A stretch of DNA of 64,000 bases from JBHJHP01 sp042219855 (GCF_042219855.1 NZ_JBHJHP010000010.1:1-64000), one strand, 5' to 3'. Shown: positions 27,574 through 36,534, counted from the first letter of the stretch. Notes: generated from the letters alone by a model not told the origin. Numbers and translations are program-made.

Positions 27574-28728
27574 TTATTTAAACGCAAGTTCGTTCAATAA
27601 TAAGGTTGCACTTGTGTCAAAATTCATCTTTCCTTTGTTATAATTCCTTAATAAAACTACTCCATTATTATTTGTTGGATCAAAGGCAAATAATGAACAA
27701 AATCCCCGGGTAGTACCTCCATGACCAATAATTATATGATTCTCATTTTTTGTTATAAATAGTCCAAGGCCATAATAAACCCCGGAATCAATTTGAATGA
27801 CTGGAGTTTGCATAAGTTTAAGACTTTCATTACTTAATATTTTGCTCTCAGATCTGCCCATTAATGATATAACGAATCTGGTTAAGTCAGTAGACGTTGT
27901 TATCAATCCAGCAGCTGGAACTTTATAACCTCTTCCCTGAAGTTCACGATTTGCTATTTTTATATTTCTTTTCGTCAGGCGGCTACCATAAACACCAATA
28001 GACATTTTATTCCTTTCTTTTTCAGGAACTCTATAAAAAGTATTTTTCATATTTAATGGGATGAGAATTTTATCAACAATTAAATCTATAAATGGTTTTT
28101 TTGCTGCTCTAGATATTGCCAGACCAATAATAGAAATTCCAATATTTGAATAATTATATTTTAACCCGGGTTCCGATATTAGTTTTATGGTCGGAATTGA
28201 TAAAATAGTTTGATTTTCCCAAAACTCAGGTTGACCTAAGTCCGCATTCCTAAGTTTTGGCTCTCTGTCAAGTCCTGAAGTATGACTTGCAAGTTGTTTG
28301 AAAGTTATTCTGTTTGACTCAGAATATCCCCGAATTTTTTTTATTTCAGGGACAAAAATATCAACAGGATCATCCAGTTTGAAATAACCTTCTTCAATCA
28401 TTTTCATCATCAGTAAAACAGTAAAAGTTTTTGAAACAGAAGCAACACGGTAAAGAGTGGATGTGTCAGCATCAAATTGTTTCATTGGGTCGGCATAACC
28501 AAATGCTTTTGACCATACAGTTTTATTATCAAGAATAATAGATGCAGATATACTGCCTACCTGATCATCCTTAACATCATTCGCTAATTGATTTTCGAAT
28601 TTATTAATTAATGAGCAACTGTTTGTCTTTTGAGCTATACCAGAATAGAATGAATAATGTAGTAATAGAAAAATAAAGAAAATCCGTTCCTCATAGCTGA
28701 ATAATTTTACTGATCTTTTCTTAATCAT
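27574..28728 (-). CDS. Serine hydrolase, beta-lactamase/penicillin-binding fold (class C-like)
   Basis: A 384-residue protein of the beta-lactamase-related (S12) family. The catalytic SxxK is in ASVSKTFTVLL (~97), the Tyr motif is YSN in YNYSNIGIS (~193), and a third motif HGG is in IIGHGGTTRGF (~343). A hydrophobic N terminus (IFFIFLLLHYSFYSGIAQ) acts as export signal. Such proteins are more often D-amino acid/peptide or ester hydrolases than resistance enzymes. The start overlaps the stop of the large repeat gene by 4 bases, so it is translated as part of that module; the second module lacks it. Confidence 0.87.
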   Translation of the reverse strand: MIKKRSVKLFSYEERIFFIFLLLHYSFYSGIAQKTNSCSLINKFENQLANDVKDDQVGSISASIILDNKTVWSKAFGYADPMKQFDADTSTLYRVASVSKTFTVLLMMKMIEEGYFKLDDPVDIFVPEIKKIRGYSESNRITFKQLASHTSGLDREPKLRNADLGQPEFWENQTILSIPTIKLISEPGLKYNYSNIGISIIGLAISRAAKKPFIDLIVDKILIPLNMKNTFYRVPEKERNKMSIGVYGSRLTKRNIKIANRELQGRGYKVPAAGLITTSTDLTRFVISLMGRSESKILSNESLKLMQTPVIQIDSGVYYGLGLFITKNENHIIIGHGGTTRGFCSLFAFDPTNNNGVVLLRNYNKGKMNFDTSATLLLNELAFK

Positions 28729-31700
28729 TTTTCCAACTGTTCAACGCGTTTTATTAATTCATCTATTAGCTTTTGTTGGGATGTTATTTTTTTTTCTTGA
28801 ACCTTGATCATTTCTTGCTGTTCTTGCATAGCTTTAACAAGGGGAACTACAAATTCTGAATAAGCCAGATTGTAATGGGATTTATCATTTATAGGTTTAT
28901 GAATCCCACTAAAATCATATCCACATTCATTAGCAGCCTTTTCAACCTCTTGTGCTATAAATCCAGTATTTATTTTAGCCTCTTTTTTAAGACGTGCTGC
29001 CTTCATCTCAGAACTGTTAAAATACAGACTATCTTTTATGCCATTAAATTCATCTAATTTATGTAAATCCCATTTAAAGGTTACCGGTCTTAGTTTCATA
29101 ATAAATTCAAGTCCGGGTACATTTTGTTTTACATTGGTTTTAAACCTGCCATCTGATAAATTTATCCAAGGGGCATAACCACCTATAGAGATAATTGATG
29201 AATTCCCAATCCGAATTGTATTGCTGGCAGTTACCCTTGCGTCATTCCCTAATGCTGTGGTATTGGTTAAACCATCACTGGAAGGACCTGCAGTATATCC
29301 TAAAGCCGTGTTGTAATTACCTGTTTTATTGATGGATAACGCCCACATTCCAGAGCTTGTGTTATATTTTCCCGTTGTGTTAGAATAAAGTGCATTATCT
29401 CCATATGCAACATTTTGAGATCCTTGTGTATTGGAATAAAGAGCTTTATAGCCAGTTGCAGTATTATCATAACCTGTTGTATTAAGGTTTAGTGCAAATG
29501 ATCCGTTTGCAGTATTATAGCTGCCCAAGGAGTTAGAATAAAGGGCTTTATAACCGTGTGCCGTATTCAAACTTCCTGTAGTATTGAATTTATTAGTTTC
29601 ATATCCAAATGCAGTATTATAGCACCCTGTTGTGTTAGAATAAAGAGATTTTGAACCTACTGCTGTATTTTCAGTTGCATCCCAGCTTTGATTTGCTCCA
29701 ATGCCATTATTATATAATGCAGAATCACCGATAGCTACCAGATTACAGCGTTCGGTGTTATTGTAAAGAGCCCGAGTCCCAATTGCAATATTTGAAGAAC
29801 CTGAAATATTTTTATTCAGTGATTCATATCCAATAGCTGTATTATAATTACCTTCTGTATTATGATACATAGCAGCTCGTCCATAAGCGGAATTATAGCT
29901 ACCTTCAATATTACTTAAAAGAGCCCATGAACCTGTAGCCGTATTCTCATATCCAGATGTGTTACTCTTCAGAGATGCACGTCCCAAAGCTGTATTGTCA
30001 TTTGCTGTTGTATTACTTAAAAGGGCATTGTTACCCATTGCAACGTTATAATTACCGGTTGTATTATTATAGAGCGCATCATATCCATTTGCGGTATTGT
30101 CATGCCCTTCAGTGTTAGAATACAGAGCACTACGACCATTTGCTGTGTTATTAGAGCCAATTGTGTTATTCGCCAAAGCAGAAACACCATCAGCCGTATT
30201 TTCATTCCCTGTTGTGTTAGAAAATAACGCACTACGACCGTTTGCAGTGTTATAATTTCCTGTTACATTTAAACACAAAGAATAAGATCCATTAGCCGAA
30301 TTGCTTTCCCCTGTCGTATTATGATATAAAGCACGAATACCATTTGCGATGTTGCAATTCCCTGTGGTGTTGGAATACAAAGCTTCAAAACCATTTGCCG
30401 TATTATAATATCCTGAAGTATTTGAATACATAGCTATACTTCCAGTGGTTGTATTACCATACCCTGTTGTGTTTGAATATAAGGCTTGTGAACCATTAGC
30501 CGTGTTTCCACTCCCTTCTGTATTGAAATACAAAGCTGAATAACCACTCGCGGTGTTGTTCTGTCCTATATTATTACCATACAAAGCTCTAGAACCGCTG
30601 GCAGTATTATATCTTCCAGTTGTATTGTATTGCATAGCAAAATAACCATTTGCCGTGTTAGAACTCCCGGCTGTATTAGAATATAAAGCATGATAACCAT
30701 TTGCTGTGTTCCAAAATCCAGTGGTGTTAGAGTACAAAGACTGAGATCCGTTTGCTGTGTTATAATTGCCAATTGTGTTATTCTCTAAAGCACTAGATCC
30801 AAGTGCGGTATTTCCATCCCCTAATATGTTGTTAATCAGAGCATAATTTCCAATAGCAGTATTATTATACCCTGTAGTGTTTGAAGATAAGGCTTTATAA
30901 CCATTGGCCGTATTATAACTTCCTAATGTATTAAAATACAGGGATTTAAACCCAATCGCTGTATTGCCTGTTCCTTGAATGCTATTAGTTACCCCAGTTC
31001 CATTATTTAGCAAGGCAGAATCACCAATGGCAATAATTTGCTTATCATCAGGATTATTTTTTCCTGCATCTTTGCCAATTAAAATATTAGGGTTAGTCAC
31101 AATGTCAGGTTTATTAATTAAACTATCAAATTCATAAGCAGGTAGTTTAACATAACCTCCGTTACTTAAATAGATCGTATCATTGCTAATAGTAATTATC
31201 TGTAATTCGTTAGTTGGATTAGCATCTGCATCATTCACATTATCGGGAAGAGTTACAGTGTTGCCATCTTCAACTGTTAGTTCGTGTCCATTTATGATGA
31301 GAGTCTGATCATCTGTGTTTTTTTCAAATCCATCCTGCAGAATACTAAGATCAACGGTACTTCCTTTGCTTAAAGTAAGTTCAGTCCCGATAAGACTAAT
31401 ATCCTGAATTTCATTCTCCGGATCAGCATCGGCATCATCTTTATTGCCTGCTTCTTGGGCATATAAAGCATAAGGAACGCTCAGTAATTGATTTATTCCG
31501 GTAATCGTATAATTTGCTCCGCCGTTCAAATCTGTTTCTGTCTTAATAAAATACGGACCTGCTGACCAATCAATATCAGCGAAAACACCACTGATAATAT
31601 TTCCGGTTCCTATTTCAAGGCTTACAAGGCCATTCTCATTTGTTGTGGGGAAGTGTCTTTCTACATAGACAGAAGTTCCGGATACAGAACCCTGTATAAT

Positions 31701-31847
31701 ACTAATTTGCATTCCAATGGATGAATTAATTACAAGTTCACTATCAGAATTACGGACTACTGCCTGGTAACTCATTTTCTCGGGGCTTTGTGCCCATAGT
31801 AATGAGGTTAATAACAATCCTGTTAAAAAAGCATATAACTTTCTCAT
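28725..31847 (-). CDS. Large repeat surface protein with YadA-like repeats and S74 domain (paralogue)
   Basis: 1040 residues, same plan as the 781-residue paralogue: signal peptide (ending LWAQ), a nearly identical first ~215 residues, then about 31 repeats of 17 residues (for example NTANGYKALSSNTTGYN) in two blocks separated by a VAIGDSALYNNG spacer. Then an S74 domain beginning LSDGRFKTNVKQNV (~905) and a terminal coiled coil (MIKVQEKKITSQQKLIDELI). Repeat number is nearly double that of the paralogue. It lies 13 bp after the copy-B T9SS gene and overlaps the serine hydrolase. Likely a surface fibre; a phage origin is not supported by context. Confidence 0.83.
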   Translation of the reverse strand: MRKLYAFLTGLLLTSLLWAQSPEKMSYQAVVRNSDSELVINSSIGMQISIIQGSVSGTSVYVERHFPTTNENGLVSLEIGTGNIISGVFADIDWSAGPYFIKTETDLNGGANYTITGINQLLSVPYALYAQEAGNKDDADADPENEIQDISLIGTELTLSKGSTVDLSILQDGFEKNTDDQTLIINGHELTVEDGNTVTLPDNVNDADANPTNELQIITISNDTIYLSNGGYVKLPAYEFDSLINKPDIVTNPNILIGKDAGKNNPDDKQIIAIGDSALLNNGTGVTNSIQGTGNTAIGFKSLYFNTLGSYNTANGYKALSSNTTGYNNTAIGNYALINNILGDGNTALGSSALENNTIGNYNTANGSQSLYSNTTGFWNTANGYHALYSNTAGSSNTANGYFAMQYNTTGRYNTASGSRALYGNNIGQNNTASGYSALYFNTEGSGNTANGSQALYSNTTGYGNTTTGSIAMYSNTSGYYNTANGFEALYSNTTGNCNIANGIRALYHNTTGESNSANGSYSLCLNVTGNYNTANGRSALFSNTTGNENTADGVSALANNTIGSNNTANGRSALYSNTEGHDNTANGYDALYNNTTGNYNVAMGNNALLSNTTANDNTALGRASLKSNTSGYENTATGSWALLSNIEGSYNSAYGRAAMYHNTEGNYNTAIGYESLNKNISGSSNIAIGTRALYNNTERCNLVAIGDSALYNNGIGANQSWDATENTAVGSKSLYSNTTGCYNTAFGYETNKFNTTGSLNTAHGYKALYSNSLGSYNTANGSFALNLNTTGYDNTATGYKALYSNTQGSQNVAYGDNALYSNTTGKYNTSSGMWALSINKTGNYNTALGYTAGPSSDGLTNTTALGNDARVTASNTIRIGNSSIISIGGYAPWINLSDGRFKTNVKQNVPGLEFIMKLRPVTFKWDLHKLDEFNGIKDSLYFNSSEMKAARLKKEAKINTGFIAQEVEKAANECGYDFSGIHKPINDKSHYNLAYSEFVVPLVKAMQEQQEMIKVQEKKITSQQKLIDELIKRVEQLEK

Positions 31848-31860
31848 TGTTTAGTCCTCC

Positions 31861-32337
31861 TTAATATTTTATGATTTTAAATGTTTTTATTTCCTGATTA
31901 TCCCGGATTACTTTAACCAGATATGTTGCAGATTCAAGGCTGGTAATATTTATATTTGTCCGGGTGGTTGTAATTTTCCCGATCTTTAAAATCTTTCCGT
32001 TTACGTCAAAAAGTTCAAAGATTAAATTTGAAAGCTCAAAATCTACAATATCCAAAGTAAGATTGGTTGTGGCTGGATTAGGATAAACTATGAAATTAAG
32101 TGATATTCCATCAGTTTCCTTGATTGTAGAAATTACAGAAATTTCAAAGGGTTGTTGCACACCTTCTGCAACTGAACCATTTTTTCCGCTTCTGGTTTGG
32201 TAAGTAACCTGTCCAACAGAGTAACTTACACTTCCATTCGTGCCGGTTGCATAACCTCCTGTGGTTGTAAGTACTTCCTGGGCATGTGAAAAGACAAACC
32301 ATCCAAACCAAATAAGGATTAGTGCAAATGTTTTCAT
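31861..32337 (-). CDS. Small T9SS type A sorting-domain protein (copy B)
   Basis: 158 residues, colinear with copy A: signal peptide ending HAQ, GYATGTNGSVSYSVGQVTYQ, and a T9SS sorting domain from FIVYPNPATTNLTLDI to FKIIKY. Differences cluster in the first 60 residues, whereas the sorting domain is almost unchanged. It heads the unit with the 1040-residue repeat protein and the serine hydrolase. Secretion through the type IX system and attachment to the cell surface is expected. Confidence 0.85.
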   Translation of the reverse strand: MKTFALILIWFGWFVFSHAQEVLTTTGGYATGTNGSVSYSVGQVTYQTRSGKNGSVAEGVQQPFEISVISTIKETDGISLNFIVYPNPATTNLTLDIVDFELSNLIFELFDVNGKILKIGKITTTRTNINITSLESATYLVKVIRDNQEIKTFKIIKY

Positions 32338-32434
32338 GGGGTATTTTGTTGTAATTCAAAATAGAGGGCTGATCCTCACGTAGTAGACTATCTTTTTGTA
32401 TTACAAGGCTTTCCTGAGAAAGAGGGGCAGTTCA
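32338..32434 (-). promoter_or_regulatory. Duplicated 5' leader, copy B
   Basis: Nearly identical to 27094-27190, including GCCCCTCTTTCTCAGGAAAG and the start context ACAAAATACCCCATG. Conservation stops shortly after GGGGC on the far side. The rest of 32435-32616 holds no recognisable feature. Confidence 0.6.
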
Positions 32435-32616
32435 TTTTGGACCATTAAAGTTACGGAATTAACTAATAAGTATGAAGTTATAACCCTGATATTCTTGTTT
32501 GTGTTAGACACAATATTTGGCTGCTGATTTATAAGAAGATATAGTATTAACTTTTACATTATCAGTGTGATGATAGTGTTATGTTGTGGTCGTGATTTAG
32601 TTAGAAACATTTTTCC

Positions 32617-32649
32617 AGTCAGGGTTTCGTTTTAAACGAAGCCCTGACT
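32617..32649. repeat. 33-bp near-perfect palindrome upstream of aroB
   Basis: Arms AGTCAGGGTTTCGTTT and AAACGAAGCCCTGACT are reverse complements except for one G/T position, with a single central T. It lies 34 bp upstream of the TATCTTTG promoter box of aroB. No T tract follows on either strand, and both flanking genes start here, so it is more likely an operator or structural element than a terminator. Confidence 0.75.
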
Positions 32650-32683
32650 AAAGTACAGTATTGCAATAACCCGAATTTGCCCT

Positions 32684-32691
32684 TATCTTTG
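32684..32691 (+). promoter_or_regulatory. TAnnTTTG promoter box of aroB
   Basis: TATCTTTG, with a TTG-containing upstream element at 32661-32663 (20 bp spacing). Its G is the first base of a possible GTG start, which is therefore excluded in favour of ATG 32712. Confidence 0.65.
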
Positions 32692-32711
32692 TGACCGCAA
32701 AAAATTCAGTT

Positions 32712-33785
32712 ATGATCATAGAATCTGCAAACAGTAAGGTTAGGATCTGCGACAATGTTGCGGATGATATTGAACCGTTTTTGGAAGGTTACAAATCCTC
32801 TGAAATCTTTATTCTTACTGACGATAATACGCTGGAAAAGTGTGCTGATATTCTGAAAGAGAATATTACACTGGCCGGTGCACATTTTATCACCATTAAA
32901 TCGGGCGATGACCACAAAAAAGTAGATGCTTTAGTGGATGTATGGAAATATATGACCCATAACGGCGCTGACCGTCACTCCTTGTTTATCAGTCTTGGAG
33001 GCGGTATGGTAACCGACCTTGGAGGTTTTGCAGCGTCAACTTTTAAACGGGGCGTTCGGTTTTTTAATGTGCCGACTACGCTTCTGGCTATTGTGGATGC
33101 AGCTGTGGGAGGGAAGACAGGCATTAATTTCGAAGGCCTGAAAAATGAGATTGGTGTCATTAACCATGCGGAAGCCGTACTCGTAGATACCCGCTTTCTG
33201 AAAACACTGGATCAGGAAAACTTTATTTCAGGGTACGCAGAGATGATAAAGCATGCCTTGCTGAGCTCACAGGCAGACTGGGATGAGATTTGTGCTTATG
33301 ACACAACAGATCCCGATTACGAACTTCTGAAACCAATTGTCGGGAAATCCATCGCCATTAAAGAGCGTGTTGTAGCGGAGGATCCGTATGAAAAAGGTAT
33401 TCGTAAGGCACTGAACCTGGGGCATACCATCGGGCATGCACTGGAAAGTATGGCCATGGAACAGGGACGTCCTGTACTACACGGCTATGCAGTTGCCTGG
33501 GGACTGATAAGTGAACTGTATTTATCGCATAAAAAACTGAACTTCCCGGAAAAAACTCTGGATCAACTGGTTGACCTGGTTGTCAGGAATTATGGCTCAT
33601 TTCAATTTGTTTCAGAAGATCATGACCGATTATATGAACTGATGCTTCACGATAAAAAGAACAAGGGTGGAATGATCAACTTTACCTTTATGAAAAACAT
33701 CGGTGAGGTGCAGATCAACATGAACTGTACACGTGAAGAAATTGACGATTCACTGGATTATTTACGCAAGGTAACAGGAGTTTAG
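32712..33785 (+). CDS. aroB: 3-dehydroquinate synthase
   Basis: It catalyses the second step of the shikimate pathway, DAHP to 3-dehydroquinate, with NAD and a divalent metal. About 357 residues from ATG 32712. NAD-binding GGGMVTDLGGFAASTFKRG (~98) and metal ligands Glu in SGYAEMIKHALL (~178), His in LNLGHTIGHALE (~237) and His in LHGYAVAWG (~257) are all present. One base separates its stop from aroA, forming a two-gene unit. A TAnnTTTG box lies 21 bp upstream. Confidence 0.96.
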   Translation: MIIESANSKVRICDNVADDIEPFLEGYKSSEIFILTDDNTLEKCADILKENITLAGAHFITIKSGDDHKKVDALVDVWKYMTHNGADRHSLFISLGGGMVTDLGGFAASTFKRGVRFFNVPTTLLAIVDAAVGGKTGINFEGLKNEIGVINHAEAVLVDTRFLKTLDQENFISGYAEMIKHALLSSQADWDEICAYDTTDPDYELLKPIVGKSIAIKERVVAEDPYEKGIRKALNLGHTIGHALESMAMEQGRPVLHGYAVAWGLISELYLSHKKLNFPEKTLDQLVDLVVRNYGSFQFVSEDHDRLYELMLHDKKNKGGMINFTFMKNIGEVQINMNCTREEIDDSLDYLRKVTGV

Positions 33786-33786
33786 C

Positions 33787-35010
33787 ATGCAATATTCGAT
33801 AACAGCACCTAAGACCATTGATGCCCGAATTGTGTTGCCGGCATCCAAAAGCATCAGCAACCGGGCACTTATAATTTCAGCTTTAAGCTACAGCAGTATT
33901 CCTGTCCGAAACCTGAGTGAAAGTGACGATACACAGGTGTTGTTGAAAGCACTGAATTCAAACAGCAACGTGTTTGATGTTGGGCCTGCAGGAACAGCCA
34001 TGCGTTTTATAACGGCATTTTTGTCGAAAATAATGGGAGAGTGGGTAGTTACCGGTAGTGAACGCATGAAAAACCGGCCAATAAAAATCCTGGTGGATGC
34101 GCTGAACGAATTGGGCGCCCGCATCGAATATATGGAAAAGGAAGGTTATCCACCGCTAAAAATTTATGGCAGTGCCCTTTACAGCAAAACACTGGAACTG
34201 GAAGGTAATGTAAGCAGTCAGTATATTTCGGCATTGCTGATGATTGGCCCGACGGTTCAGGGCGGACTGATACTGAAACTTAAAAATAAGATTATCTCCA
34301 AACCTTATATCCGCATGACTTTGCGTATGATGGAATATTTTGGTGTAAAAGCCGAATGGAAAGGAGATACCATCACCATTGCACAACAGAACTACCAACC
34401 ACGGGAGTTTTTTGTGGAACCGGACTGGAGCGCCGCATCGTACTGGTACCAGATTGTTTCGCTTGTTCCGGGAGCCAAAGTGGAAATTCCTGATCTGATA
34501 AAAGAAAGCTACCAGGGTGACAGCCGCTGTGGTGAATTGTTTGAACAGCTGGGCGTAAAAACAACTTATTCTGATGAAGGAGCAGTCCTGGAAAATTCGG
34601 GTTCAACCGTTGAAAAGCTGGACGTGGATTTCGTGGATCAACCGGATCTGGCTCAAACATTTGTGGTGACCTGTGCTTTGAAGGGTATTCCATTTTATTT
34701 TAAGGGACTGCACAGTTTGAAAATTAAGGAAACGAACCGTGTGGCTGCGCTGATAAAGGAACTTGGTAAGATGGGATTTGTGATCACGGAGCCGGAAGAA
34801 GGCTGCATGGCCTGGGACGGATCTACCAGTGATAAAAAGGAAAATATAGCAATTGATACCTATGAGGATCACCGGATGGCCATGGCTTTTGCTCCGGCAG
34901 CGGTGATGTTCCCGGGAATAATAATTAATGAGCCTGGCGTGGTTTCTAAGTCATACCCGGGATACTGGAAAGATCTTGGATTGGCAGGATTTAATGTCAT
35001 AGAACTATAG
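33787..35010 (+). CDS. aroA: 3-phosphoshikimate 1-carboxyvinyltransferase (EPSP synthase)
   Basis: It joins shikimate 3-phosphate with phosphoenolpyruvate. The 407 residues include LPASKSISNRALI (~18, PEP/S3P-binding Lys and Arg), GPAGTAMRF (~61, in place of the classical NAGTAMR), SSQYISALLM (~146), IKETNRVAALIKEL (~315) and EDHRMAMAFA (~362). The LPASKS and short form are typical of Bacteroidota enzymes. It directly follows aroB. Confidence 0.96.
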   Translation: MQYSITAPKTIDARIVLPASKSISNRALIISALSYSSIPVRNLSESDDTQVLLKALNSNSNVFDVGPAGTAMRFITAFLSKIMGEWVVTGSERMKNRPIKILVDALNELGARIEYMEKEGYPPLKIYGSALYSKTLELEGNVSSQYISALLMIGPTVQGGLILKLKNKIISKPYIRMTLRMMEYFGVKAEWKGDTITIAQQNYQPREFFVEPDWSAASYWYQIVSLVPGAKVEIPDLIKESYQGDSRCGELFEQLGVKTTYSDEGAVLENSGSTVEKLDVDFVDQPDLAQTFVVTCALKGIPFYFKGLHSLKIKETNRVAALIKELGKMGFVITEPEEGCMAWDGSTSDKKENIAIDTYEDHRMAMAFAPAAVMFPGIIINEPGVVSKSYPGYWKDLGLAGFNVIEL

Positions 35011-35087
35011 TGAGATCACATGGGAAATAAGAGGGCAAACTTATATTTTAACCGTAATTGAGTTTCTAAATGAAATTTAGCGTAAAT

Positions 35088-35192
35088 CTGCGGTTTAATC
35101 TGCGGTATTCTGCGAGAAATAATTTTTAAAAAATAACGGATTACTTGTTCTCGCTGATGTACGCTGAAATATTTCGCAGATATGCGCAGAGT
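35088..35192. repeat. Imperfect inverted array of CTGCG/CGCAG motifs
   Basis: In the 296-bp gap after aroA, ATCTGCGG, ATCTGCGG and TTCTGCGAGAA occur about 12 bp apart, followed after an A/T spacer by TTCTCGCTGA, ACGCTGA, TCGCAGAT and GCGCAGAG in opposite orientation. The region could fold into an imperfect hairpin. It has no reading frame of note. Similar CTGCG-rich spacers recur in Bacteroidota genomes, to my recollection. Confidence 0.5.
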
Positions 35193-35306
35193 AAAAATTT
35201 TCTAATGTCACATTTTACATTGATCAGCTAATCCGGGATTCATGGTTCGTTAGGAATGAACCTTTGATAAGAGTTAATGTTTTAAGAACAGAGAATTTAG
35301 AAAAAA

Positions 35307-35495
35307 ATGTACGACGATATAGAATTTACACCAACACCTTTGAAAGAGGGAGAAGATTATTACATGGATAAGCGCGGTTTCAGGATATTTACTGAGAAGT
35401 ACCACAGAGACAGGGGCTATTGTTGCGGGAACGGATGCAGGCACTGTGCGTATTTTCCAAAGCACATTAAGGGGAACCGGACGCTAAGGGACTAA
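35307..35495 (+). CDS. Small cysteine-rich DUF5522 protein
   Basis: A 62-residue cytosolic protein with the DUF5522 pattern: an acidic N terminus, YYMDKRGFRIFTEKYHRDRG, then CCGNGCRHCAYFP. The four cysteines and a histidine look like a metal site, though no function is established that I know of. The stop overlaps the stop of the convergent GNAT gene by 4 bp. Confidence 0.85.
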   Translation: MYDDIEFTPTPLKEGEDYYMDKRGFRIFTEKYHRDRGYCCGNGCRHCAYFPKHIKGNRTLRD

Positions 35496-35974
35496 AGTAT
35501 TAACTCCCAGTAGCCCACATCAACCCAGATATTAAATTTGTATCCCACTTCACTGAATTTTCCAAGGTATCTAAATCCGCATTTTTCATGAAGCCTGATG
35601 CTTGCGTGATTTGGCAGTGAGATGCCTCCGATAACAGAATGGATGTTCTGCTGTTTCAACAGGTCAATCAGGTGAGAATATAAGGCAAATCCATATCCGT
35701 TTCCTTCTGTTCCGGGCTCTAAATAAACCGTTGTTTCCACTGAAAACCGATAAGATGCTCTTGTTTTCCAGGTAGTGGCATACGCATATCCTTTAATCGT
35801 ACCATCCAGTTCCAGAACAATATAAGGAAAGCGCATGGAAATTTCTTTAATGCGGTTTTCCATTTCGGCTGTGGTTACAGGATCTTCCTCAAAGGTCACC
35901 ACTGTGTGATTCACAAAATGGTTGTAGATCGTACATATAGCTTCAGCATCGGATGTTCTGACGGATCGGATCAT
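35492..35974 (-). CDS. GNAT-family N-acetyltransferase (PAT-like)
   Basis: A 160-residue acetyltransferase of the phosphinothricin-acetyltransferase-like branch. IRSVRTSDAEAICTIYNHFV and TFEEDPVTTAEMENRI are at the N terminus; the acetyl-CoA loop is GTEGNGYGFALYSHLI (~100) and the C-terminal block is NHASIRLHEKCGFRYLGKF (~122). Members of this branch often acetylate amino acids or sulfoximines, so a resistance role should not be assumed. It is a single gene. Confidence 0.88.
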   Translation of the reverse strand: MIRSVRTSDAEAICTIYNHFVNHTVVTFEEDPVTTAEMENRIKEISMRFPYIVLELDGTIKGYAYATTWKTRASYRFSVETTVYLEPGTEGNGYGFALYSHLIDLLKQQNIHSVIGGISLPNHASIRLHEKCGFRYLGKFSEVGYKFNIWVDVGYWELIL

Positions 35975-36390
35975 AGCAAATTGGTTTTAACAAAGGTAAG
36001 GAATTGTAAGCAGAGTGGGAGTGAGACTTTGAGTCGCGTAACTGCATTTATATGATTGAAGTACTATGTTCTGTTGACAAATTTATGACTGAAAGAGATT
36101 ATATTTCATTAACCTTTTTGAAAAGATGGTTCTGATACGATTTTTGTGTATTTAAAAGTATTATTTCTGGCCTTGATTTACATAACCTACTTAAATCCGG
36201 GGCGGCATTCGCATTGCTCATTGACCTAAGGCTACTTTAATTCGACCCTTAATGGGGCATTGTTAGAGTAAAGGAAGTTTCAAATGATTTGAATTGTGCG
36301 TTGGCCGCTGTAAAGAGTGCGGATTAGCGCGTTGGAAGACTTTCAGATTAATACTTTCGTGTCAGTTTTTGCGGTTCTTAACCGGTATTA

Positions 36391-36534
36391 AATCCCCCGC
36401 TTCGCACCCCCTTTTTCTAAGGGGGACTTCTAAACCTGCAATTCAAATGTAACTGTCCTCCTTGCTTGTCCCGAGGCTTCGGGAGAGGTGTCCCGATGTT
36501 ATATCATAATAATCGGGACGGAGGATTTAAAATG
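36391..36534. repeat. Compound palindromic element, REP/MITE-like
   Basis: In the 574-bp gene-free stretch 35975-36548, three hairpins lie in a row: CCCCCTT/AAGGGGG (36407-36413 with 36419-36425), TCCCGA/TCGGGA (36469-36474 with 36479-36484) and GTCCCGAT/ATCGGGAC (36490-36497 with 36512-36519). The last two are enclosed by TCCTCC (36456-36461) and GGAGGA (36520-36525), giving a three-way junction fold. This resembles dispersed palindromic elements of Bacteroidota. The rest of the gap shows nothing recognisable. Confidence 0.6.

Noticed and set aside
27574..28728. Beta-lactamase antibiotic resistance gene
   Set aside because: The S12 family is mostly non-resistance hydrolases, and the gene is coupled to a surface-fibre gene. 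The same caution applies to 39205-41088.
24259..31847. Prophage tail-fibre genes because of the S74 domains
   Set aside because: No capsid, tail, integrase or lysis gene is nearby, and each gene pairs with a T9SS sorting-domain protein and has a signal peptide.
32617..32649. Rho-independent terminator
   Set aside because: No T tract on either strand, and both adjacent genes begin, not end, here.
35492..35974. Phosphinothricin resistance gene
   Set aside because: PAT-like sequence alone does not show the substrate; most relatives are generic acetyltransferases.
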